Assembly (NCBI GenBank): GCA_027013265.1
Contig: JALUXQ010000226.1
Location: 1 to 5,791, forward strand
Length of the DNA: 5,791 nucleotides
DNA from: Campylobacteraceae bacterium
GTDB lineage: Bacteria > Campylobacterota > Campylobacteria > Campylobacterales > Sulfurospirillaceae
Direction: 5' to 3'
Shown: positions 1 to 5,297 of the stretch, piece after piece
Layout: the number at the start of each line of letters is the position of its first letter
Position numbering within the stretch: position 1 is the stretch's first letter
Translations under genes and position numbers: made by a program
Notes under the pieces: generated by a model
Database searches by the model: none
What the model saw: only the letters and a program-made list of their open reading frames with translations
What the model was told of the DNA's origin: nothing

Positions 1-538
1 GAGATAGCCCTTTTTTGACCCCATCTCCTAATTCGCCTAGTGTTTTATTGTATCCTAAAGGTATAAATATTGGGTCATATCCAAAACCATTTGTGCCTCT
101 TTTTTCATCTATCACATCTCCATACATCCAGCCGTGCACACAAGATTCACCTTTTTTGGAGACTAAAGCGATAGCTGCAGTATAAAAAGCAGGTGTGATT
201 TTTAAATTTTTTTGTTTTAAATTTTCTATAAGTTTATCAAGGTTTTGTTTGCTACTTGCCCCAACTCCCGCGTATCTTGCACTATAAATTCCTGGCTCCC
301 CACCAAATGCTTCGACACTTATACCACTGTCATCACTAAGCACAATAGCTTCATCATCACCTAGTTTTTCATAAACAGCCCTAGCTTTTATGAGAGCATT
401 TTCTTTAAAACTTGTACCATCTTCGATTATATCAAAAGGCTCCATGACTTCACTAAAACTAAAAACTTCATAACCACTCATATACTCTTTAAGCTCTTTT
501 AATTTACCTTTGTTGTTTGATGCTAAGATGATTTTCAT
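1..538 (-). CDS. rdgB: RdgB/HAM1-family non-canonical purine NTP pyrophosphatase (3' end beyond window)
   Basis: The protein hydrolyses dITP, XTP and ITP to monophosphates, keeping deaminated purines out of DNA and RNA; it is a cytosolic dimer. Seen here are 179 residues from ATG at 538 to the window edge. Family landmarks are present in order: SNNKGK at residues 7-12 (substrate-binding loop), EDGTSFKENA at 39-48, DDSG at 69-72 (the acidic pair that includes the catalytic base) and GFGYDPIF at 151-158. The family's usual length is about 195-210 residues, so roughly 20-30 residues are missing, including the expected SHR motif, which should begin right after the last visible residues (KKGLS). 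The start gives the standard MKIILASNN opening. The nearest Shine-Dalgarno-like AAGGA ends 11 nt upstream, a rather long spacing. It is the last visible gene of the leftward group, 54 nt after the exporter gene. No frameshift is seen. Confidence 0.95.
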   Translation of the reverse strand, partial: MKIILASNNKGKLKELKEYMSGYEVFSFSEVMEPFDIIEDGTSFKENALIKARAVYEKLGDDEAIVLSDDSGISVEAFGGEPGIYSARYAGVGASSKQNLDKLIENLKQKNLKITPAFYTAAIALVSKKGESCVHGWMYGDVIDEKRGTNGFGYDPIFIPLGYNKTLGELGDGVKKGLS

Positions 539-592
539 GTGTTGTTATTTCCTTATGTGGTTAGTCTGCAGATGTAAATACTTTAGTAGTCA

Positions 593-1216
593 TTAGGATC
601 TCTTTTCTAAAGCAAGCCTTAAGCCTAGAGCTATCAAGATTACTCCGCTGGTTTTGTGAATATATTGCAAAACCATTGGTCTTGTTTTTATCCAAAAAGA
701 TAGAAGTCCAGATATAAATCCTATAGGGCCTTTGATGAGAAATGTTATTGTAGCAAATGTACAACCAAGTATGAGAAGCTGTGTGGCTTGGTTTTCACCA
801 TTTGGTATCACAAACTGTGGCAGATAAGAAAAATAGAATATAGCGATTTTTGGGTTTGTTATGTTTGATACTAAACCCTGTATAAACATTCTCTTATAAG
901 ATATGGTCGGTAGATTTTTCATACCAAGCGCATGATTTTTACTTGTAAGAAGTTCATATCCTATATATATAAGATATCCCGCACCTATAAATTTGACAAT
1001 ATTAAACAGAGACTCGGACGCTAACAACAGAGTACCTAAACCTAGTGTTGCCAATAGTGTGTGACCCAATAATCCGATACTTACACCAAATGCAGTTACA
1101 ATTCCAGCTTTTGGTCCTTGTGCGATAGAGCGCGACATAACCAAAATCATATCTTGACCAGGCGTCAAGATAAGTACAGTTGATGTAATGACAAAAACCC
1201 AAGTTATCATTTCCAC
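593..1216 (-). CDS. LysE/RhtB-family amino-acid exporter
   Basis: This is a 207-residue, very hydrophobic inner-membrane protein of the LysE/RhtB superfamily, whose members export amino acids such as lysine, threonine or homoserine lactone by secondary transport. Landmarks are the N-terminal segment ending in TPGQD (residues 18-22), the following S-x-x-x-G-x-x-x-G pattern, the glycine-rich pair of helices around residues 38-90 (including GAGYLIYIGYELL), and NPKIAIFYFSYLPQFV at 121-136, which matches the family NPK...PQFV motif. About six membrane segments can be seen, near residues 4-24, 38-60, 66-88, 112-132, 144-170 and 187-203. The length fits the family (about 205-210). The usual PGP(N/D) of the first helix reads PGQD. 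The GTG start at 1216 is preferred over ATG at 1210 on ribosome-binding-site spacing. It lies 26 nt after rnhB. The substrate cannot be told from sequence. Confidence 0.92.
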   Translation of the reverse strand: MEMITWVFVITSTVLILTPGQDMILVMSRSIAQGPKAGIVTAFGVSIGLLGHTLLATLGLGTLLLASESLFNIVKFIGAGYLIYIGYELLTSKNHALGMKNLPTISYKRMFIQGLVSNITNPKIAIFYFSYLPQFVIPNGENQATQLLILGCTFATITFLIKGPIGFISGLLSFWIKTRPMVLQYIHKTSGVILIALGLRLALEKRS

Positions 1217-1229
1217 TTTAACTCCTTTT
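1210..1229 (-). promoter_or_regulatory. Exporter ribosome binding site and GTG start choice
   Basis: On the minus strand AAAAGGAG (1229-1222) is followed by TTAAA, then GTG (1216-1214), GAA and ATG (1210-1208). The GTG sits 5 nt after GGAG and the ATG 11 nt after it. The shorter spacing is closer to the normal optimum, so GTG is chosen, adding only Met-Glu to the protein. Both starts give the same mature membrane protein. Confidence 0.6.
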
Positions 1230-1236
1230 GTTTCTA

Positions 1237-1245
1237 ATTATATCA
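1237..1245 (-). promoter_or_regulatory. Extended -10 promoter for the exporter gene
   Basis: The minus strand reads TGATATAAT, a perfect match to the extended -10 consensus TGnTATAAT, starting with the TGA stop codon of rnhB. Transcription would start near 1230, giving a leader of about 14 nt that still contains the AAAAGGAG ribosome binding site. There is no -35 match at the usual distance, which is common for sigma-70 promoters in Campylobacterota. In such an AT-rich gap a chance TATAAT is possible, so the promoter activity is inferred. Confidence 0.5.
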
Positions 1246-1794
1246 TCCAAACAGACTAGGTTCTCTTAAACTCTTAATCTTGAAACTCTTTCTGTGAATA
1301 CTTGAATAGCCAAACTTCTTAACCTCGCTTATATGTAGAGCTGTTCCATACCCTTTATGTCTAGCTAAGGAGTAGTTGGGAAATTTTTCACATATATTGT
1401 ACATGTAGGAGTCTCTACTGACTTTAGCTAGGATACTAGCAGCACTTACTTCTGCTACTTTTGCATCCGCTTTTACCATGGTGTTAACTCCTTCAACTCC
1501 AAATGAGCTATTGCCATCCATCAAGATTTCACAACCACTAAAGTGCTTTTTTATCTTTCTAATCGCATACCCTAAACAGTAGCTAAGACCTTTCTCATCA
1601 ACCATAACATTGTCGCAAAATACTATCTTGTATCTAGCTCTTTTTTTAATTAAATTAAAAAGGAGATTTCTCTTTTTTTCGCTTATAACTTTAGAATCAG
1701 CCAAATCTTCTATCTCTTTTTCAATCACAACACCAGCTACCACAAGAGGTCCAGCAATACAGCCTCTACCAGCTTCATCTATACCGCATAGCAT
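1243..1794 (-). CDS. rnhB: Ribonuclease HII
   Basis: RNase HII cuts the RNA strand of RNA-DNA hybrids and starts ribonucleotide excision by cutting 5' of single ribonucleotides in DNA. The 183-residue protein has the N-terminal DEAGRG motif (residues 6-11; D6 and E7 are metal ligands), LMDGN at 91-95 (D93), and the KADAKVAEVSAASILAKVSRD block at 108-128, with D110 as the fourth acidic residue. The 17-residue spacing of D93 to D110 matches the characterised family. HKGYGT (146-151) and HRKSF (167-171) close the conserved core. The length is slightly short for the family (about 185-215), mostly because the C-terminus stops soon after HRKSF. The ATG at 1794 has AGGGAG 8 nt upstream and gives the usual MLCGIDEAGRG opening. 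It is first in the leftward group, with a -10 box about 50 nt upstream. Confidence 0.97.
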   Translation of the reverse strand: MLCGIDEAGRGCIAGPLVVAGVVIEKEIEDLADSKVISEKKRNLLFNLIKKRARYKIVFCDNVMVDEKGLSYCLGYAIRKIKKHFSGCEILMDGNSSFGVEGVNTMVKADAKVAEVSAASILAKVSRDSYMYNICEKFPNYSLARHKGYGTALHISEVKKFGYSSIHRKSFKIKSLREPSLFG

Positions 1795-1844
1795 TTATTT
1801 TCTCCCTAGCCTTTTACTTTTGTGATTGATACTAATCTCAAAAA

Positions 1845-1853
1845 ATTATACTA
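1845..1853 (-). promoter_or_regulatory. -10 box for rnhB and the leftward group
   Basis: The minus strand reads TAGTATAAT, containing a perfect TATAAT (1850-1845). The predicted transcript start is near 1838, giving a leader of about 44 nt before the rnhB ATG at 1794. There is no convincing -35 box. The same nine bases TAGTATAAT occur in front of ribH on the other strand. Placement just upstream of the first gene supports the call. Confidence 0.55.
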
Positions 1854-2012
1854 CTTTAGGCATTAACACTTGCTTTACATGCTATTGCCATCATGTATCA
1901 GACTTTAAGCAATTCTTATAAATTAAAAATAGCTTAAGCTTTAAACTTTTAAAGAGTCTTTCTGAAAAGTTATTTGCTCGAATACCACTAAAAGAAAAAG
2001 AAACCTAAAATA
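1854..2012. other. AT-rich intergenic core between divergent promoters
   Basis: About 160 bases separate the two divergent -10 boxes. I see no coding sequence with a ribosome binding site, no tRNA-like cloverleaf and no GC-rich hairpin followed by a T run. It holds the weak inverted repeat TACATG (1876-1881) / CATGTA (1892-1897) with a 10-nt loop, and the palindromes at 1931-1954. A purine-rich AAAAGAAAAAGAAA stretch at 1990-2003 lies just upstream of the ribH -10 box and could serve as an A-tract upstream element. Anything regulatory here is inference. Confidence 0.4.
1931..1954. repeat. Two abutting AT-rich palindromes between rnhB and ribH
   Basis: AGCTTAAGCT (1931-1940) is a perfect 10-bp palindrome. 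It overlaps by two bases a second inverted repeat, CTTTAAA / TTTAAAG around a two-base CT centre (1939-1954). A related ACTTTAAGC lies at 1902-1910. They lie about 60-85 bp upstream of the ribH -10 box and about 80-105 bp upstream of the rnhB -10 box. They could be a regulator's binding site, but short palindromes in AT-rich DNA also arise by chance. Confidence 0.35.
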
Positions 2013-2021
2013 TAGTATAAT
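2013..2021 (+). promoter_or_regulatory. -10 box for the ribH operon
   Basis: TAGTATAAT contains a perfect TATAAT at 2016-2021. The predicted transcript start is near 2028, leaving a leader of about 19 nt that holds the ribH ribosome binding site. No -35 box is seen at the normal distance; the upstream sequence is purine- and A-rich. The leader is too short to contain an FMN riboswitch, so FMN control of this ribH by that route is unlikely. Confidence 0.6.
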
Positions 2022-2036
2022 GTCTAAAAATATACG

Positions 2037-2049
2037 AAGGATTATGATG
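2037..2049 (+). promoter_or_regulatory. ribH ribosome binding site and start choice
   Basis: AAGGA at 2037-2041 is 5 nt before ATG 2047, which gives the family-typical MNIVEGKLSL opening. Two other in-frame ATGs exist. The one at 2044 is only 2 nt from AAGGA. The one at 2020 begins inside the -10 hexamer and would lie upstream of the predicted transcript start, so it can hardly be used. Confidence 0.75.
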
Positions 2050-2511
2050 AATATAGTAGAAGGAAAACTATCTCTTGATGGCAGCGAGAAGATAGCTGTT
2101 GTAAATTCGAGGTTTAACCATATTATAACTGATAGGTTGGTTGAGGGTGCAAAAGATGCATTTTTAAGACATGGTGGAGAGGAAAAAAATCTAGACCTCA
2201 TTTTGGTACCAGGTGCTTTTGAAATTCCTATGGTTTTAAGCAAGATTTTAGAGAGTGGTAAATATGATGGTATTTGCTGTGTCGGAGCTGTGATTAGAGG
2301 AGCAACTCCGCACTTTGACTATATATCTGCGGAGGCTACCAAAGGTATAGCCACTATGGCTCTAAAGTATCACAAACCAGTCACTTACGGTGTGCTAACA
2401 ACAGATACGATAGAACAAGCGATAGAGCGAGCAGGAAGCAAGGCAGGAAATAAGGGTTTTGAATCCATGACAGGCTTGATAGAGCTTCTTAGTCTGTATA
2501 AAAGTTTATAA
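2047..2511 (+). CDS. ribH: 6,7-dimethyl-8-ribityllumazine synthase
   Basis: Lumazine synthase condenses 5-amino-6-ribitylaminouracil with 3,4-dihydroxy-2-butanone 4-phosphate, the penultimate step of riboflavin synthesis; family members assemble into pentamers or 60-subunit icosahedra in the cytosol. With the start at 2047 the product is 154 residues, the normal family length. Visible motifs are SRFN (21-24, with the aromatic F23 that stacks on the substrate), VPGAFEIP (54-61), GAVIRGATPHFDYI (80-93, with H89 as the expected catalytic histidine) and ERAGSKAGNKG (127-137, with R128 as the phosphate-contacting arginine). It closely resembles Campylobacter RibH as I remember it. It is the first gene of the rightward operon, followed after 9 nt by nusB, whose ribosome binding site overlaps the ribH TAA stop. 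Confidence 0.97.
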   Translation: MNIVEGKLSLDGSEKIAVVNSRFNHIITDRLVEGAKDAFLRHGGEEKNLDLILVPGAFEIPMVLSKILESGKYDGICCVGAVIRGATPHFDYISAEATKGIATMALKYHKPVTYGVLTTDTIEQAIERAGSKAGNKGFESMTGLIELLSLYKSL

Positions 2512-2523
2512 GGATTTTTTTTG
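2510..2523 (+). promoter_or_regulatory. nusB ribosome binding site, T8 tract and TTG start
   Basis: AAGGA (2510-2514) overlaps the ribH stop codon. It is followed directly by eight T residues (2515-2522), the last two of which form the TTG start codon (2521-2523). Spacing from AAGGA to TTG is 6 nt. The start is fixed by the family-typical MATRHQVRE opening; no ATG or GTG is available before that motif. A rare start codon would lower nusB translation relative to ribH. Confidence 0.75.
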
Positions 2524-2925
2524 GCAACTAGACATCAAGTAAGAGAGAGTATCGTAGGACTTTTATATGCTGAAGATATCGGCAATAGTGGGATAGACAA
2601 GTTTGTGGATGAGATTTTTGAAGAGAAAAAGATAAGGAACAAACAGAAAGATTTTGCACTTTCACTCTATAAGGGAGTTGAGGAAAATTTGACGCAGATA
2701 GATGGACTTATAGATGAACACTTAAAAGAGTGGGATTTGCAAAATATCGGCAATGTAGAAAGAGCGATACTGAGGCTAGGAGCTTATGAGTTGATATATA
2801 CTGATCTTGACAGCGCTGTTGTTATCAATGAAGCTATAGAGTTGGCAAAAAAACTCTGTAACGACACGGGACCAAAGTTTATAAATGGTGTTTTGGATGC
2901 TGTGCATAAAGCAAAGGTAGGCTGA
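2521..2925 (+). CDS. nusB: Transcription antitermination factor NusB
   Basis: NusB pairs with NusE (ribosomal protein S10) and binds boxA RNA, letting RNA polymerase read through rRNA operons and helping rRNA folding. The 134-residue product is a normal NusB length. It opens with the Arg/His-rich MATRHQVRES that belongs to the RNA-binding surface, continues with the helical block VERAILRLGAYELIY (79-93), and ends with INEAIELAKKL (102-112) and KFINGVLDAV (119-128), the most conserved parts of the family. It starts at TTG. Its TGA stop overlaps the pyrF ATG by one base (TGATG), an arrangement typical of coupled translation. The ribH-nusB pairing is widespread in bacteria. Confidence 0.96.
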   Translation: MATRHQVRESIVGLLYAEDIGNSGIDKFVDEIFEEKKIRNKQKDFALSLYKGVEENLTQIDGLIDEHLKEWDLQNIGNVERAILRLGAYELIYTDLDSAVVINEAIELAKKLCNDTGPKFINGVLDAVHKAKVG

Positions 2926-3614
2926 TGGAGCTTTGTGTTGCACTAGATTTGCCATCATTTGAATCAAATATCAAGTTAGCTAAAGCACTAAAAGATCAAG
3001 ATATATGGCTAAAAGTGGGATTAAGGTCTTTTATAAGAGATGGAAAAAAGATAGTTGATGAGATAAAAGAGATAAATCCAAACTTTAAACTATTTTTGGA
3101 TTTGAAGATTTATGATATACCAAACACTATGGCAGATGCTGCAGAGTCCATGGCAAATCTAGGAGTTAACATGTTCAATATCCATGCAAGTAGTGGAAAA
3201 ACTGCTATGCGTGAAGTGATGAGTAGAATCAGTAAGATTAAAAATCCCCCATTTGTGTTAGCAGTGACAGCTTTGACATCGTTTGATGAGGAAAATTTTA
3301 GAGCCATTTACAATCAATCCCTAGAAAAAAAAGCAACAGAGTTTGCAAAAGATGCGTATGAGAGTGGACTAAATGGTGTAGTTTGTTCGGTATATGAAAG
3401 TGCTATGATAAAATCAAACACAGATGAAAATTTTATCACTTTAACTCCTGGCATAAAAATTGATGTTGACAGGAAAGATGACCAAAAAAGGGTGGCAAGC
3501 ATAGAGTTTGCAAATAGTGAAAAGTCAAATATTATAGTGGTTGGAAGACCAATATATAAGTCAGATGACCCTCTTGGGGTAGTAGAAAAAATTATTCAAA
3601 GGATTAAAGTATGA
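2925..3614 (+). CDS. pyrF: Orotidine-5'-phosphate decarboxylase
   Basis: PyrF decarboxylates OMP to UMP, the last step of de novo pyrimidine synthesis, in the cytosol. The 229-residue TIM-barrel protein shows the full catalytic set: D8 and K30 for substrate binding, then D59-K61-D64 in the signature LFLDLKIYDIPNT (56-68). NIHASSG (85-91), TPGI (174-177) and VVGRPIY (205-211, with R208 as the phosphate-binding arginine) follow in order. Length is normal for the bacterial short subfamily (about 225-245). The ATG shares one base with the nusB stop and has AAGG 7 nt upstream inside nusB. Its own TGA overlaps the next gene as ATGA. An A8 tract lies at 3325-3332. Confidence 0.97.
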   Translation: MELCVALDLPSFESNIKLAKALKDQDIWLKVGLRSFIRDGKKIVDEIKEINPNFKLFLDLKIYDIPNTMADAAESMANLGVNMFNIHASSGKTAMREVMSRISKIKNPPFVLAVTALTSFDEENFRAIYNQSLEKKATEFAKDAYESGLNGVVCSVYESAMIKSNTDENFITLTPGIKIDVDRKDDQKRVASIEFANSEKSNIIVVGRPIYKSDDPLGVVEKIIQRIKV

Positions 3615-5089
3615 AAAAGATATTGATAGGCATAGTAGCGCTTCTCGGTTTAGTTATTATAGGTTTAGCTATAGCTATATCTATGGCAGATTTAAATAAA
3701 TACAAACCACAAATCGAAAAGGCTGTAAAAGACAACGCAGGTTATACAATGAAGATAAATGGAAAGATTGGGGTATCATTTTCACCTGTTGGTATTAGCA
3801 TCTCAAATGTTACACTTAGTAATCCTAACATAAATAACAATCAACAGTTTTTTAAGATGCACAACTTGAGCGTTGCTGTTGAAGTTATGCCTTTACTTAG
3901 CAAAAAAGTAAAAGTAAAATACATAGTTCTGAACAAGCTAAGTTTAGACATAAAAAAACTTAAAAATGGAAAGTTTAACTTTGAAGTAGCAAATAAAAAA
4001 GCAAGAGTTCAGAATAAATCGCAAAAGAAAGAGGCTGGAGCAAAAGAAAAAAAAGCAAAATTGCCTACAGTTGATATAAAAGAGGTAAGAATTAAAAATG
4101 CAAATGTGACTTTTGAAGATTTAAAAGCAAAGACAAAAGCACAAATTAAAAATATAAATGTAGCAGTTGACAATATAGGCTTCAATCCTGCTAAAAAAAT
4201 GCTTCAAGCGATATCTTTTGATGCAAAAACAAAGATAGAAAAAATCATATTTAATCAGTTCAATATAAAAGATATTAAAGTGGATGCAAACATGAAAAAT
4301 GCGATTATAGATATGAGCAATATGAAATTAACCATGTATGACTCTTTAGCGGATGCAAGGGCTAGATTGGATTTAAATAAAAAAATTCCTTTCGCAAATA
4401 TAGAACTGGACATACCAAAATTTAAGATGCAGAGTTTTTCAAAAGAGTATCTAAAAAAAGATATCCTAAGTGGAATTGTGAAGGTACACAAAAAATTTAC
4501 TCTTAGTCTTGGAGATTTAAAAACTATCAAAAAAACCCTAAAAGGTACAGCACTGATAGATGGAGAAGGTGTTGGCATAAAAGGTTTTGATTTAGATAAG
4601 ATACTTAGTAAGTATAATAATGCTAAAAAAACAAACCCTGCAGATTTGGGCATGTCACTTGCTTCTGGCTTTGCAAAAGGCGGCAGTATAAGTGGAATTT
4701 TTGGCACAGGTCAAGGCGGAACTACGCTTTTGAAAAGGTTACATGTAAAGGTTGATATCGCTAAAGGCATCGTAAAACTAAGCGATGTGGCAATATCTAC
4801 AGGAAAAAATAGAGTTGCATTTAAAGGAAAATTAGATATTGTGAGACAAAGGTTTTTGGATATGCAATTTGGAGTAATGGACGCAAAAAATTGTGCTAAA
4901 TTTTCTCAAACTATACAAGGGACATTTACAAAACCAAAGATTAAAGTGGATGCAAATAGTATAAAAAGTACTGTAAATATGGTTTCATCACTTCTTAGTA
5001 GTTTTGGTGTGAAAACTCCAAAAATAGCTAAGAAAAAAGAAGGAAAATGTAAAGTTTTCTATAACGGCGTAGTAAAACAACCAAAATAA
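3611..5089 (+). CDS. AsmA family protein
   Basis: The 492-residue protein belongs to the AsmA/TamB-like group of inner-membrane-anchored periplasmic proteins, thought to help outer-membrane biogenesis and phospholipid movement across the periplasm. An N-terminal transmembrane segment (residues about 4-24, after MKK) leads into the AsmA-type opening DLNKYKPQIEKAVKDNAGY (27-45) and a run of beta-strand-like alternating segments. A Lys/Ala/Glu-rich, probably flexible stretch at 129-150 separates the N-terminal domain from the rest. Two cysteines near the C-terminus (C428, C480) fit a disulfide; the tail KCKVFYNGVVKQPK resembles that of other AsmA-like proteins as I recall them. AAAGGA lies 7 nt before the ATG, and the gene overlaps pyrF by 4 nt (ATGA). 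E. coli AsmA is larger (about 617 residues), so the exact subfamily and function are open. Confidence 0.85.
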   Translation: MKKILIGIVALLGLVIIGLAIAISMADLNKYKPQIEKAVKDNAGYTMKINGKIGVSFSPVGISISNVTLSNPNINNNQQFFKMHNLSVAVEVMPLLSKKVKVKYIVLNKLSLDIKKLKNGKFNFEVANKKARVQNKSQKKEAGAKEKKAKLPTVDIKEVRIKNANVTFEDLKAKTKAQIKNINVAVDNIGFNPAKKMLQAISFDAKTKIEKIIFNQFNIKDIKVDANMKNAIIDMSNMKLTMYDSLADARARLDLNKKIPFANIELDIPKFKMQSFSKEYLKKDILSGIVKVHKKFTLSLGDLKTIKKTLKGTALIDGEGVGIKGFDLDKILSKYNNAKKTNPADLGMSLASGFAKGGSISGIFGTGQGGTTLLKRLHVKVDIAKGIVKLSDVAISTGKNRVAFKGKLDIVRQRFLDMQFGVMDAKNCAKFSQTIQGTFTKPKIKVDANSIKSTVNMVSSLLSSFGVKTPKIAKKKEGKCKVFYNGVVKQPK

Positions 5090-5099
5090 GATAAACGAA

Positions 5100-5297
5100 A
5101 TGGATGGAAAAAGAAGAAAAAATATAAAAAGTGGTTTGAGTGTTGCTATAGTTTTAAAGCAAGACCAAAGAAGTGGGATTTTGACTGAGGGTACCGTACG
5201 AGATATTCTCACAAAATCTCCAAAACACCCTCATGGTATAAAAGTAAGATTGATGGATGGACAAGTAGGACGAGTGCAAAAGATTTTGGATGCCTGA
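5100..5297 (+). CDS. ywbE: YwbE family protein (DUF2196)
   Basis: This is a 65-residue basic protein matching the small YwbE family: RKNIKSGLSVAIVLKQDQ (residues 6-23), the G-x-LTEGTVRDILT segment (26-38), and HPHGIKVRLMDGQVGRVQKI (43-62). The last part, a short beta-rich segment with an HGIKVRL...GRVQ core, looks like the small SH3/KOW-type folds used by RNA-binding proteins, but that is inference; the family function is not established to my knowledge. The length is the full family length. The ATG follows the asmA stop after 10 nt and has no good Shine-Dalgarno sequence, so it may be translated by reinitiation. The next gene, dbpA, starts inside its last codons (8-nt overlap), suggesting a shared role with the helicase. 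Confidence 0.9.
   Translation: MDGKRRKNIKSGLSVAIVLKQDQRSGILTEGTVRDILTKSPKHPHGIKVRLMDGQVGRVQKILDA

Noticed and set aside
1876..1897. TACATG/CATGTA inverted repeat as a terminator
   Set aside because: The stem is only 6 bp with a 10-nt loop and no T run follows; both flanking genes diverge, so no terminator is expected here.
2020..2046. Upstream in-frame ATG that would extend RibH by nine residues
   Set aside because: The ATG overlaps the -10 hexamer and would precede the predicted transcript start, it lacks a ribosome binding site, and the added residues are not family-like.
2028..2046. FMN riboswitch ahead of ribH
   Set aside because: The predicted leader is about 19 nt and the whole intergenic region lacks the conserved multi-helix FMN aptamer sequences.
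1941..2243. 100-codon minus-strand frame covering the intergenic region and the start of ribH
   Set aside because: Most of it is antisense to ribH, and it would run through both the palindromes and the ribH promoter; no family resemblance.
2511..2522. T8 run after ribH as a rho-independent terminator
   Set aside because: No GC-rich stem precedes it; the upstream sequence is the AT-rich end of ribH, and nusB starts immediately.
4613..4618. TATAAT inside the AsmA-family gene as a possible internal promoter for ywbE-dbpA
   Set aside because: It lies in coding sequence about 480 bases before ywbE, with no extended -10 or -35 support; TATAAT is frequent by chance at this base composition.
4255..4707. 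150-codon open frame on the minus strand inside the AsmA-family gene
   Set aside because: It lies wholly antisense to a well-supported gene, resembles no family I recognise, and fits a shadow of AT-rich, lysine-rich coding sequence.
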